Shown piece by piece: positions 8,400 to 13,176 of a stretch of 25,735 nucleotides of DNA (its first letter is position 1; every line of letters begins with the position of its first letter). A program made the position numbers and the translations under genes. The notes under the pieces were generated by a model that made no database searches, had not been told where the DNA came from, and was given only the letters and a program-made list of their open reading frames with translations. The DNA comes from a virus: positions 1-25,735 of the IMG/VR virus record IMGVR_UViG_3300006305_000088. One strand, written 5' to 3'.

Positions 8400-8422
8400 T
8401 CCAGTAATCCCTCACTACTGGA
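8400..8422 (-). promoter_or_regulatory. Stem-loop in the psbA leader
   Basis: In the psbA leader, 7-base arms TCCAGTA and TACTGGA pair around a 9-base loop, about 48 bases before the chosen start codon. Structured psbA leaders (PhotoRC motifs) are reported in marine cyanobacteria and cyanophages; I cannot confirm that this is one. The leader has no Shine-Dalgarno sequence close to the start codon. Confidence 0.5.
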
Positions 8423-8437
8423 TATGAAAGACGAAGT

Positions 8438-8443
8438 ATTATA
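8438..8443 (-). promoter_or_regulatory. Isolated TATAAT in the psbA leader (possible second promoter)
   Basis: A perfect -10 hexamer on the minus strand lies about 85 bases before the psbA start. The sequence at -35 spacing is poor (near CTTAAA). It could be a weaker or activator-dependent (middle-type) promoter downstream of the hairpin, or chance in AT-rich DNA. Confidence 0.3.
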
Positions 8444-8508
8444 CTGCCTATAGGTCTTGGTTTAAGAGCAGTTTGTACGCAGGGTGACGATAATTTCGGG
8501 TCCTTTGT

Positions 8509-8544
8509 AAAAAAAGATCGAGGAAGTTACAAAACTTCACGATC
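8509..8544 (-). terminator. Terminator-like hairpin at the predicted start of the psbA transcript
   Basis: The minus strand has GATCG plus GAAGTT pairing with AACTTC plus CGATC (a small internal mismatch), loop TTGT, then T7. It has the form of an intrinsic terminator for the gene ending at 8582. The near-consensus promoter at 8550-8578 lies immediately upstream, so a transcript from that promoter would begin at about the first base of this stem. Confidence 0.8.
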
Positions 8545-8549
8545 TACTT

Positions 8550-8578
8550 ATTATATATGCGTTTCAACACTTTGTCAA
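8550..8578 (-). promoter_or_regulatory. Perfect-consensus sigma70 promoter upstream of psbA
   Basis: The minus strand carries TTGACA (8573-8578), exactly 17 bases, then TATAAT (8550-8555): consensus at both boxes with ideal spacing. The expected start is near 8543, giving a psbA leader of about 190 nt that opens with the hairpin at 8509-8544. This is the strongest promoter in the window. Confidence 0.85.
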
Positions 8579-8581
8579 GTA

Positions 8582-8869
8582 TTACATTCCATTCCAGAAT
8601 GTATCTGTTGGTGTTGCCATATTTCTTGAGATAAAATACAGACCTACGTTGCATAGAAACCAATAGATATTAGTTATCCACGCTTGTCTCCAACAATATC
8701 TTCTATTAGATTGTACGATATACATATTTCTTTCATTCATTGATGCGTCAACAGATAAAGGTCTAAACTTTATCCACTGTTCTAATAACAATGAGATTAT
8801 AAAACCAACAGCAAAAATGTAGAACAAAAGGTTTAGGAACCCTGCTGCTGTGAATAGGAATGGAAGCAT
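8582..8869 (-). CDS. Small membrane protein (95 aa)
   Basis: The protein starts MLPFLFTAAGFLNLLFYIFA and has one strongly hydrophobic N-terminal segment (about residues 3-30). A polar middle with MNERNMYIVQSNRR follows, then a second likely membrane segment around 68-82 (YWFLCNVGLYFI). The start has a good ribosome binding site (GGAG, 7 bases before ATG). It ends just before the psbA promoter. Its position beside psbA suggests a role at the thylakoid or cell membrane during infection, which is inference. I do not recognise the family. Confidence 0.75.
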   Translation of the reverse strand: MLPFLFTAAGFLNLLFYIFAVGFIISLLLEQWIKFRPLSVDASMNERNMYIVQSNRRYCWRQAWITNIYWFLCNVGLYFISRNMATPTDTFWNGM

Positions 8870-8870
8870 T

Positions 8871-8987
8871 TTACTCTCCGAGTGTGTGTACTACTGGTTT
8901 CTCATTTCTGAGTATGTTATATAGATCTCTGTTCTCTGCTGTAGATACTGGATAGAACTCAGCACTAGCATCAAACCCATCATATCT
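8871..8987 (-). pseudogene. In-frame coding tail cut off by an amber codon (38 codons)
   Basis: Directly after the TAG (8988-8990) that ends the cupin-like gene, the same frame continues open for 38 codons. It opens RYDGFDASAEFYPVSTAENR and ends at TAA two bases before the next gene's ATG. The composition is protein-like and the tail contains no ATG, so it cannot easily be a separate gene. The simplest reading is that the ancestral protein ran from 9344 to 8871 (157 residues plus one residue at the TAG) and a nonsense change now splits it. A competing 30-codon frame here starts with ATG but looks less protein-like. Confidence 0.6.
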
Positions 8988-9344
8988 CTATGCCTGATTA
9001 ATTACTATTGAACCATCAGGTCCTGACTCTGATCTATGGAATGTACCACGTGGTATTACTAGAGCACCACTATGTACATTGAGATGTACTATGTGATATG
9101 GATATTTCCAATCTCTATTTACTAATTCAAAGGTTCTCTCACCCTGTATCACCCTGTTAACATCGTCTTGGAAACTATGAATGTAGAACTGTTTACCTCC
9201 CACACAATCAGGTGGTGGAGATATAGCAGGACCTGTATGTATTACAAGGTCACTAGCATTAGATTCCTCAACAGATATATCATAAAAGATAACACTGTCC
9301 GTTTCTCTGAACACACGGTGTCTTCTAAATTGTATGTCACTCAT
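8988..9344 (-). CDS. Cupin-like protein, probably truncated by an amber codon (118 aa)
   Basis: The C-terminal half contains HIVHLNVHSGALVIPRGTFH, which resembles a cupin fold with a PxGxxH second motif and clustered histidines. Such small phage cupins may bind a metal or a small ligand; the substrate is unknown. The start at 9344 overlaps the preceding gene by 8 bases (ATGAGTGA). The gene stops at TAG with no structural logic right after GSIVINQA, and the frame continues for 38 sense codons, so this is probably the shortened form of a 157-residue protein. The cupin core lies before the stop, so the product may still fold. Confidence 0.7.
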   Translation of the reverse strand: MSDIQFRRHRVFRETDSVIFYDISVEESNASDLVIHTGPAISPPPDCVGGKQFYIHSFQDDVNRVIQGERTFELVNRDWKYPYHIVHLNVHSGALVIPRGTFHRSESGPDGSIVINQA

Positions 9345-9540
9345 TGAAATACTTTTCTATTATATCAATACGTTCCTGTTCTTTAGCAATCACATCAATT
9401 TGATCTTGAATTGCACCTAGAACGTCAGGATGTTCTCCGATACCCACAGGATTGGCAAGATAAACTTCTATGTTCATCTTTGATTTTTTAATACTACCAA
9501 CAGAGAGTGCTTTGAGTGCTTCTAACATTTCTCTTCTCAT
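9337..9540 (-). CDS. Small conserved phage protein (67 aa)
   Basis: A compact helical protein: MRREMLEALKALSVG, then MNIEVYLANPVGIGEHPDVL, then a charged helix ending in EKYFNE. The central NPVGIGEHPD segment is a block I recall from many T4-like cyanophage genomes, always in a protein of about this size with no known function. The end overlaps the cupin-like gene by 8 bases. The start at 9540 follows the upstream small membrane gene by two bases, so it is probably co-translated with its neighbours. Confidence 0.8.
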   Translation of the reverse strand: MRREMLEALKALSVGSIKKSKMNIEVYLANPVGIGEHPDVLGAIQDQIDVIAKEQERIDIIEKYFNE

Positions 9541-9542
9541 AA

Positions 9543-9722
9543 TTAATCCTTCTTAGGTTTGTTTGATTTTGTGCTGTAAAGCATAAGACCTAGAGTTAGT
9601 AACCCTAGGAAAACTGATGCCATAGGACCAACTTCTAGTTCCATATGGGGTATCAATGCGTGTCTACATTCATTCCAAGTTCCAGGAAGAGTATAGATTG
9701 GTGGACAAGATAGAAAAATCAT
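9543..9722 (-). CDS. Small membrane protein with C-terminal helix (59 aa)
   Basis: The ATG at 9722 overlaps the stop of the preceding 26-residue peptide as TAATG. The N-terminal half holds two Cys (MIFLSCPP and WNECRH). The C-terminal half is a membrane segment, GPMASVFLGLLTLGLMLYS, followed by a lysine-rich tail. An internal ATG would give a 33-residue peptide of the size of small photosystem or cytochrome b6f subunits, but I cannot match it to any of them. The product is probably inserted in a membrane with the basic tail cytoplasmic. Confidence 0.6.
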   Translation of the reverse strand: MIFLSCPPIYTLPGTWNECRHALIPHMELEVGPMASVFLGLLTLGLMLYSTKSNKPKKD

Positions 9723-9802
9723 TACTGTACATAAGCGAATTGTGGGAGATACAATATCATAACAGATATTATTAAAAGTATCAATAAATATGACACTTTC
9801 AT
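9722..9802 (-). CDS. Single-span membrane micropeptide (26 aa)
   Basis: The sequence MKVSYLLILLIISVMILYLP is nearly all hydrophobic and is followed by only six residues. It has a GGAG sequence 9 bases before the ATG and ends as TAATG into the next gene, so it carries normal translation signals at both ends. It is one of four membrane peptides of 26-30 residues in this window. The function is unknown; the size resembles small photosystem or cytochrome subunits, but no match is recognised. Confidence 0.55.
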   Translation of the reverse strand: MKVSYLLILLIISVMILYLPQFAYVQ

Positions 9803-9806
9803 TAAG

Positions 9807-9986
9807 TTAGTCTCCAAGTATATCTATGTTATATCTTACACGAAATGCTTCGTCTAGTCCATCTGTGTCAGTATTACCACTTGTAATCCAGTAGTCACAA
9901 AACTCGTAAACTTTTTGGTTGTCACAAACTTTGAAATACTTTTTCAGTTGTAGGTAAGATTTTGTTCTGAGTGAAAGGTCAGTCAT
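9807..9986 (-). CDS. Small soluble hypothetical protein (59 aa)
   Basis: It starts MTDLSLRTKSYLQLKKYFKV and contains a conserved-looking VYEFCDYWITSGNTD block, an acidic TDTDGLDEAF stretch and a short end. The start overlaps the preceding gene by 8 bases (ATGACTGA). The stop is four bases before the ATG of the next micropeptide and overlaps that peptide's ribosome binding site. The family is not recognised. Confidence 0.65.
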   Translation of the reverse strand: MTDLSLRTKSYLQLKKYFKVCDNQKVYEFCDYWITSGNTDTDGLDEAFRVRYNIDILGD

Positions 9987-10146
9987 CTTGTACTCTTCTT
10001 ATTCTAGTTTTATTGTAGACCATATTTTGAGATTGTCTACAGAGGTAAAGATAAAATTCAGATTTTGCATCAGATAAATTACGATAGTTATTCATCTTAA
10101 TCCACTTGTTTGAATTTTCTGTTTGGTACTCAAGTCTATATTTCAT
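9979..10146 (-). CDS. Small basic hypothetical protein (55 aa)
   Basis: It starts MKYRLEYQTENSNKWIKMNN and ends with an Arg-rich stretch (TRIRRVQDD). The fold may be a small alpha/beta domain. Its ATG directly abuts the T-tract of the terminator at 10147-10170 with no room for a promoter or ribosome binding site. It can therefore only be translated from transcripts that read through, or from a site inside the hairpin. It overlaps the next gene by 8 bases. Confidence 0.6.
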   Translation of the reverse strand: MKYRLEYQTENSNKWIKMNNYRNLSDAKSEFYLYLCRQSQNMVYNKTRIRRVQDD

Positions 10147-10170
10147 AAAAAAGGTAGCGTTAGTGCTACC
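10147..10170 (-). terminator. Terminator of the hli operon
   Basis: On the minus strand GGTAGC and GCTACC form a 6-bp stem with loop ACTAAC followed by T6. The T-tract touches the ATG of the 55-residue gene. Confidence 0.8.
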
Positions 10171-10178
10171 CTTATATA

Positions 10179-10259
10179 TTATGCGTAAAATAAACTTGTT
10201 ATATTGCCATTGATGGCAAATGCTGCGAGTACTACAGCAAAAAGTAATTGATACTTCAT
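10179..10259 (-). CDS. Single-span membrane micropeptide, last gene of the hli operon (26 aa)
   Basis: It begins MKYQLLFAVVLAAFAINGNI and ends with SLFYA. Its ATG overlaps the stop of the 62-residue gene as TAATG, and it is the last frame before the terminator. The N-terminal hydrophobic stretch is long enough to span a membrane or act as a signal peptide. The function is unknown. Co-expression with Hli proteins suggests a thylakoid-associated role, which is inference. Confidence 0.55.
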   Translation of the reverse strand: MKYQLLFAVVLAAFAINGNITSLFYA

Positions 10260-10447
10260 TATGCTCCTGATGGTGCGTAGTTATAAACAGGAGTCATTAC
10301 TCCTCCTCCACCGTCGTCATCATCATCGTCATCATCAAAAGGCAAGTCACCTAGCATCAAGTAACTGCATACAAATACCGTAATTACTGGTAAAAAAGGA
10401 AACAGTATAGTATTGACCCAAGTATTATAATCTGCCTCTAAGATCAT
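10259..10447 (-). CDS. Small membrane protein with an Asp8-Gly4 tract (62 aa)
   Basis: A hydrophobic segment (about residues 12-32, ILFPFLPVITVFVCSYLML) is followed by LPF, eight Asp, four Gly and a Tyr/Pro-containing end. The acid tract is encoded by a near-perfect GAT/GAC repeat at about 10309-10338, which could vary in length by slippage. Both ends are TAATG overlaps with operon neighbours. The acidic patch could bind cations or a basic protein surface; no family is recognised. Confidence 0.7.
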   Translation of the reverse strand: MILEADYNTWVNTILFPFLPVITVFVCSYLMLGDLPFDDDDDDDDGGGGVMTPVYNYAPSGA

Positions 10448-10581
10448 TAAACAAATCCTGGTATGATTTGTCCTGTTGTTAAGTAGGCACCTAGTCCTGC
10501 AACGATACCTAGCATTGCTAGTCTTCCGTTGAGTTTTTCAGCAACTAACTTTTCTTTTTCGATTGGTTTTTTGTTTGTCAT
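10447..10581 (-). CDS. hli: High-light-inducible protein (44 aa)
   Basis: Hli proteins are single-helix relatives of light-harvesting proteins that bind chlorophyll and carotenoid and protect photosystems in the thylakoid. A Lys-rich N-terminus is followed by the canonical helix AEKLNGRLAMLGIVAGLGAY, with the chlorophyll-binding ExxNGRxAM pattern, and the phage-typical end TTGQIIPGFV. It starts as TAATG from the preceding peptide and ends as TAATG into the 62-residue gene. Confidence 0.92.
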   Translation of the reverse strand: MTNKKPIEKEKLVAEKLNGRLAMLGIVAGLGAYLTTGQIIPGFV

Positions 10582-10670
10582 TATACGAATACGTTGGTTA
10601 ATGTACTTGCTCCTAGTGCCATTGCGAAAATGTATGGCACAATTCTAAGTGGCACTGGATGTCTGTTCAT
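10581..10670 (-). CDS. Membrane micropeptide within the hli operon (29 aa)
   Basis: It starts MNRHPVPLRIVPYIFAMALG and ends NVFV. A basic N-terminus precedes a hydrophobic helix, suggesting an inside-positive single-span topology. It is wedged between two hli genes: adjacent (TAAATG) to the upstream one and TAATG to the downstream one. I do not recognise a family. It lacks the ExxNGR motif, so it is not itself an Hli protein. Confidence 0.55.
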   Translation of the reverse strand: MNRHPVPLRIVPYIFAMALGASTLTNVFV

Positions 10671-10823
10671 TTAGAATATACCTGGAATGATTTGACCTGT
10701 GAATGTGTATGCACCAACTGCTGCTACAAAACCTAGCATTGCTGCCCATCCGTTAAATCTTTCTGCTTCTGGAGTCATTAGTTTTTCCTCTTTGTTGATT
10801 GTGAATTGTGATTGAAATTTCAT
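10671..10823 (-). CDS. hli: High-light-inducible protein, NGW variant (up to 50 aa)
   Basis: The helix reads AERFNGWAAMLGFVAAVGAY and the end FTGQIIPGIF. The usual Arg of the ExxNGR motif is replaced by Trp, while Glu and Asn are kept. Two starts are possible. ATG 10823 overlaps the previous gene as TAATG. ATG 10778 (MTPEAERF) has a strong ribosome binding site (GAGG, 8 bases upstream) and would give 35 residues. Confidence 0.92.
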   Translation of the reverse strand: MKFQSQFTINKEEKLMTPEAERFNGWAAMLGFVAAVGAYTFTGQIIPGIF

Positions 10824-10936
10824 TAATAGAATCCTGGAATTATCCATCCAGTAAAACCGTAGTTTATTACAGCGATGGTGAAACCCATCATTGCTAATCT
10901 ACCGTTTGTTTGCTCTGCGTTCTTCCAATAGTTCAT
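10823..10936 (-). CDS. hli: Minimal high-light-inducible protein (37 aa)
   Basis: It starts MNYWKNAEQTNGRLAMMGFT, with a complete ExxNGRxAMxGF motif almost at the N-terminus, and ends TGWIIPGFY. It is essentially only the pigment-binding helix and tail. The start overlaps the upstream hli stop as TAATG, which fixes it at 10936 in preference to a longer in-frame extension. Confidence 0.92.
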   Translation of the reverse strand: MNYWKNAEQTNGRLAMMGFTIAVINYGFTGWIIPGFY

Positions 10937-11133
10937 TAGAAGATACCTGGAATGATTTGTCCTGTAGTTGCATATGCACCTATCAATGCTACGAATCCGA
11001 TCATCGCCCAACGACCGTTGACTTTCTCAGCATTCTGAGGATAACCTTCGTAGGAAACAGACTCATCTATGTAAGGTCTGGTTTCGGTTGGGAAGGCATT
11101 TTGTCTTCCACCTGATTCAGTAATAACTGTCAT
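10936..11133 (-). CDS. hli: High-light-inducible protein, longest copy (65 aa)
   Basis: This is the first gene after the operon promoter. A polar N-terminal arm (TESGGRQNAFPTETRPY, about 33 residues) precedes the helix AEKVNGRWAMIGFVALIGAY and the tail TTGQIIPGIF. ATG 11133 is chosen because further upstream in-frame codons overlap the promoter -10 at 11161-11166. The leader would be about 20 nt. Confidence 0.93.
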   Translation of the reverse strand: MTVITESGGRQNAFPTETRPYIDESVSYEGYPQNAEKVNGRWAMIGFVALIGAYATTGQIIPGIF

Positions 11134-11160
11134 TGTCTTTTGTAAAGAAACGTTACATAT

Positions 11161-11190
11161 ATTATATAGCATTGTAAAGATTTGTGTCAA
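11161..11190 (-). promoter_or_regulatory. Sigma70-type promoter of the hli operon
   Basis: The minus strand has TTGACA (11185-11190), an 18-base spacer and TATAAT (11161-11166); TATATA at 16 bases is an alternative. It lies immediately after the upstream terminator T-tract and about 27 bases before the first hli start. Confidence 0.8.
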
Positions 11191-11197
11191 GTATTTT

Positions 11198-11224
11198 AAA
11201 AAAATGAGTACAAATTCCTACTCA
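11198..11224 (-). terminator. Intrinsic terminator between the 88-aa gene and the hli operon
   Basis: On the minus strand TGAGTA and TACTCA pair around an 8-base loop and are followed by T7. The stem is short and AT-rich, so it may be only moderately efficient. Confidence 0.65.
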
Positions 11225-11247
11225 ATGTGCTGATATGTAAACTTATA

Positions 11248-11514
11248 TTAAGAAATTAGTGTAGCATCTGTATCAGAAGTGTCACTACTCTCATCTCTTA
11301 CGTAACAAGGAGGTCCTGATGGGTCTAACCATTTGGTGTACTCGAAGTCTTCTATAGCGGTCATCATCTGATCCATATTGTCACAGTAGTACATTGTTTT
11401 GTATCTCTCTGTGTACTCATCAAACTTTAGGATACGACAATCTGGTTTGCCATTGATCTCTAAATCACCACAAGTAACATACTTGTATGGAAATCTTTCG
11501 TGAATTAATTGCAT
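11248..11514 (-). CDS. Small hypothetical protein (88 aa)
   Basis: ATG 11514 (MQLIHERFPYKYVTCGDLEI) is chosen because the in-frame upstream extension crosses a terminator. The protein has a short alpha/beta-like N-terminal half, a Tyr-rich middle (YTERYKTMYYCDNMDQMM) and an acidic Ser/Asp/Thr-rich tail. It stands as its own unit: terminator and promoter-like sequence upstream, terminator downstream. The family is not recognised. Confidence 0.65.
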   Translation of the reverse strand: MQLIHERFPYKYVTCGDLEINGKPDCRILKFDEYTERYKTMYYCDNMDQMMTAIEDFEYTKWLDPSGPPCYVRDESSDTSDTDATLIS

Positions 11515-11535
11515 AATAATATTGTTAGTGTAGTT

Positions 11536-11564
11536 ATTATACACAAAAAAAGACCCCTTGTGTA
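11536..11564 (-). promoter_or_regulatory. Candidate promoter overlapping a terminator, for the 88-aa gene
   Basis: The minus strand has TATAAT (11536-11541) 17 bases after TACACA (11559-11564), four of six matches to the -35. The -35 lies in the loop of the preceding terminator. The layout is the same as upstream of gcvP. Confidence 0.4.
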
Positions 11565-11571
11565 GGGGTCT
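11545..11571 (-). terminator. Terminator of the talC/endonuclease operon
   Basis: On the minus strand AGACCCC and GGGGTCT form a perfect 7-bp stem with a 7-base loop followed by T7. The endonuclease stop codon sits at the foot of the stem. Confidence 0.9.
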
Positions 11572-12037
11572 ATGTGACAGATTCAGAATCGTAATAGTCT
11601 TTTTTATAATAACGACCAAGTATGTTGCTGTTATAGTATGCAGGTGTACCGTCTTTTAATTTTTCTGTTAGTACATTGTTGGCAAATAACTGTCTTGTCT
11701 CCTCATAGTTTGTCTTTCCAACGGTGGGATGTAAGGAGAGTATTCTTCTTGTAAAACATTGCTTTCCGTACTCCTTAATATCTCGCTTAAGATCTGGACA
11801 ACTTCCGTAGTAATTCTTCCAGTCGCTTTCACTCGTACGTCTCCTACCTCCACCTCTAGGTTTTCGTTTTTGAACAAAGTATTTGCGTCCGATATACTTT
11901 TGTCCAGTGCGTTCGTTTGTGATGACATAGACGAACCCGTAACTACTCCCAATGTCAATGCTGTTAAAGATATTGCTATCAAAGATCCACGGGTTATCAT
12001 AGTGTTGTTCATTCGTGTTCGACTCCTTCTTGCTCAT
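11570..12037 (-). CDS. GIY-YIG endonuclease (Seg/homing-type), 155 aa
   Basis: The N-terminal half carries a GIY-YIG variant: YGFVYVIT (about residues 33-40) and KYIGRKYF (47-54) with the conserved Arg51. Then come a basic GGGRRRTSESDWKNYYGS block, KRDIKEYGKQCFTRRIL, and a likely catalytic Glu in NYEET (112-113). The end YNSNILGRYYKKDYY is typical of a group of free-standing phage endonucleases. These cut DNA and may act as homing or host/phage-excluding nucleases. ATG 12037 is chosen on family length; it lies inside the 49-residue gene and lacks a clear ribosome binding site. A longer in-frame start exists at 12076. A 114-codon frame is nested within it in another frame. Confidence 0.82.
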   Translation of the reverse strand: MSKKESNTNEQHYDNPWIFDSNIFNSIDIGSSYGFVYVITNERTGQKYIGRKYFVQKRKPRGGGRRRTSESDWKNYYGSCPDLKRDIKEYGKQCFTRRILSLHPTVGKTNYEETRQLFANNVLTEKLKDGTPAYYNSNILGRYYKKDYYDSESVT

Positions 12038-12158
12038 ACTGTGGTAATGTATCAGGTCCCTCAGTGTATATATCAATGTCTGAGTAGATCTCTGATTCTA
12101 ATTCATTTACTAGGTACTTTAATTCTCCTAGTAAGACTTTGAGTTTGTCTTTATCCAT
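12009..12158 (-). CDS. Small acidic hypothetical protein (49 aa)
   Basis: It starts MDKDKLKVLLGELKYLVNEL, a clear amphipathic helix, then an acidic Tyr-containing segment (ESEIYSDIDIY) and a polar end. The ATG overlaps the talC stop by 8 bases (ATGGATAA), so it is coupled to talC. I recall similar small acidic helical proteins beside metabolic genes in cyanophages, with no assigned function. Its last codons contain a GGAG sequence and overlap a downstream ATG as ATGA. Confidence 0.7.
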   Translation of the reverse strand: MDKDKLKVLLGELKYLVNELESEIYSDIDIYTEGPDTLPQYEQEGVEHE

Positions 12159-12816
12159 TGTGTAAGTCAGATAATAGTGCCTTCCAATCTTTATTAAACT
12201 GTGCTAAACCTACATCTGTCAAGACGTGGTTATACATTTTGTCAAATATACCTATTGGCATAGTAACTACATCAGCACCTGCTTTGTAACTGTCTGTGAC
12301 CTGTTTAACATCCCTTATAGAAGCAGATAATATCTGTGTCTCTATGTCGTGCATCATATACAAATCTGATATACCTTTTATTAATCCGATACCATCAAAT
12401 GAATTGTCATTAACACGTCCTACGAAAGGTGAGACGTATGTTGCTCCTGCTTTTGCTGCAAGAACTGCTTGTGCTTCTGAGAAGATTAAAGTTACATTTG
12501 TTTTGATACCATCTTCAGTTAAATCTGAGCAAGCAAGTAAACCTTGTTTGTTACAAGGTAATTTAATTGTTACATTGGGTGCTATCTGATAGTAATCTAC
12601 TGCCATCTCTAGCATTTCATCTGCTGTTTCACCAGTAACTTCGGCACTTACAGATGAACTCCAAGAAAATAGTTCACAGATTTTTTGAATGACATCAAGA
12701 GGTTCCATACCTTGTTTCTTCATCAAGGTTGGATTAGTTGTAACCCCATCAATTAGACCAGTTTCTACTGCGGGTTTGAGTAATTCTGGGTCAGAACAAT
12801 CTAGAAAAATTTTCAT
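12151..12816 (-). CDS. talC: Transaldolase, TalC/MipB-type (221 aa)
   Basis: The phage transaldolase transfers a three-carbon dihydroxyacetone unit between sugar phosphates. Cyanophage TalC is thought to push carbon from the Calvin cycle into the pentose phosphate pathway for NADPH and ribose. The sequence has the family start MKIFLDCSDPELL, the VTTNPTL motif (about 25-31), and Schiff-base Lys85 in NVTIKLPCNK, the same number as in the E. coli small transaldolase/F6P aldolase family. NVTLIFSEAQA and the YVSPFVGRVND block follow. ATG 12816 is preferred over the in-frame ATG at 12837 because it matches family N-termini and has AGGA upstream. It overlaps the next gene by 8 bases. Confidence 0.95.
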   Translation of the reverse strand: MKIFLDCSDPELLKPAVETGLIDGVTTNPTLMKKQGMEPLDVIQKICELFSWSSSVSAEVTGETADEMLEMAVDYYQIAPNVTIKLPCNKQGLLACSDLTEDGIKTNVTLIFSEAQAVLAAKAGATYVSPFVGRVNDNSFDGIGLIKGISDLYMMHDIETQILSASIRDVKQVTDSYKAGADVVTMPIGIFDKMYNHVLTDVGLAQFNKDWKALLSDLHNG

Positions 12817-12852
12817 TGGTCCTTTCCGTTTCATCATTGTTATTTATTTTTA

Positions 12853-12881
12853 ATAAAAAAAAGAGACCCTTGCGGATCTCT
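12853..12881 (-). terminator. Terminator upstream of talC
   Basis: On the minus strand AGAGATCC and GGGTCTCT form an 8-bp stem (one T-G pair) with tetraloop GCAA, followed by T8. It ends the small-gene unit beginning at 13768 and leaves only about 37 bases before the talC start. Confidence 0.9.
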
Positions 12882-12892
12882 ATATTATAACA

Positions 12893-13081
12893 TTAATTTT
12901 CTGTTTGTCTAGGGTTATGCAGAAACCAGTTATTAATTTTGAATGTATCTAATTGAACCCATTTAGCGTAGTGCACTCCTCTATAGCATAGCATAGCGAA
13001 TACCTCTTTCGGATCGTGGATCTCAGGATCATACTCTGGTAAATCATAGTCAAGACCCCAACTAAAATGGATTCTTAACAT
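12893..13081 (-). CDS. Small hypothetical protein (62 aa)
   Basis: It starts MLRIHFSWGLDYDLPEYDPE, then has HDPKEVFAMLCYRGVHYAKW, and ends with a polar LHNPRQTEN. A good ribosome binding site (GGAGGG) lies 6 bases before the ATG, inside the end of the preceding micropeptide gene. The aromatic-rich sequence suggests a small folded domain. No family is recognised. Confidence 0.7.
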   Translation of the reverse strand: MLRIHFSWGLDYDLPEYDPEIHDPKEVFAMLCYRGVHYAKWVQLDTFKINNWFLHNPRQTEN

Positions 13082-13083
13082 AC

Positions 13084-13176
13084 CTATCCCTCCAACCTTT
13101 GCAGTAGACGGACTTCAAAATAAAATAGTGAAAGGGCGACTGCCATAAGGAGGGTTATTTGAGTAACAATCATCAT
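13084..13176 (-). CDS. Single-span membrane micropeptide (30 aa)
   Basis: It starts MMIVTQITLLMAVALSLFYF and continues with a charged end, EVRLLQRLEG. A strong ribosome binding site (GGAGGAG, 5 bases before ATG) and an ATGA overlap with the DUF4278-like gene make it convincing despite its size. The positive-inside rule would place the C-terminus in the cytoplasm. The function is unknown. Confidence 0.65.
   Translation of the reverse strand: MMIVTQITLLMAVALSLFYFEVRLLQRLEG

Noticed and set aside
8988-8990. Genome-wide recoding of TAG as sense
   Set aside because: TAG serves as the stop of other genes here (for example at 424, 13084 and 18752, the last as TAGTG overlapping a start), so recoding is not general.
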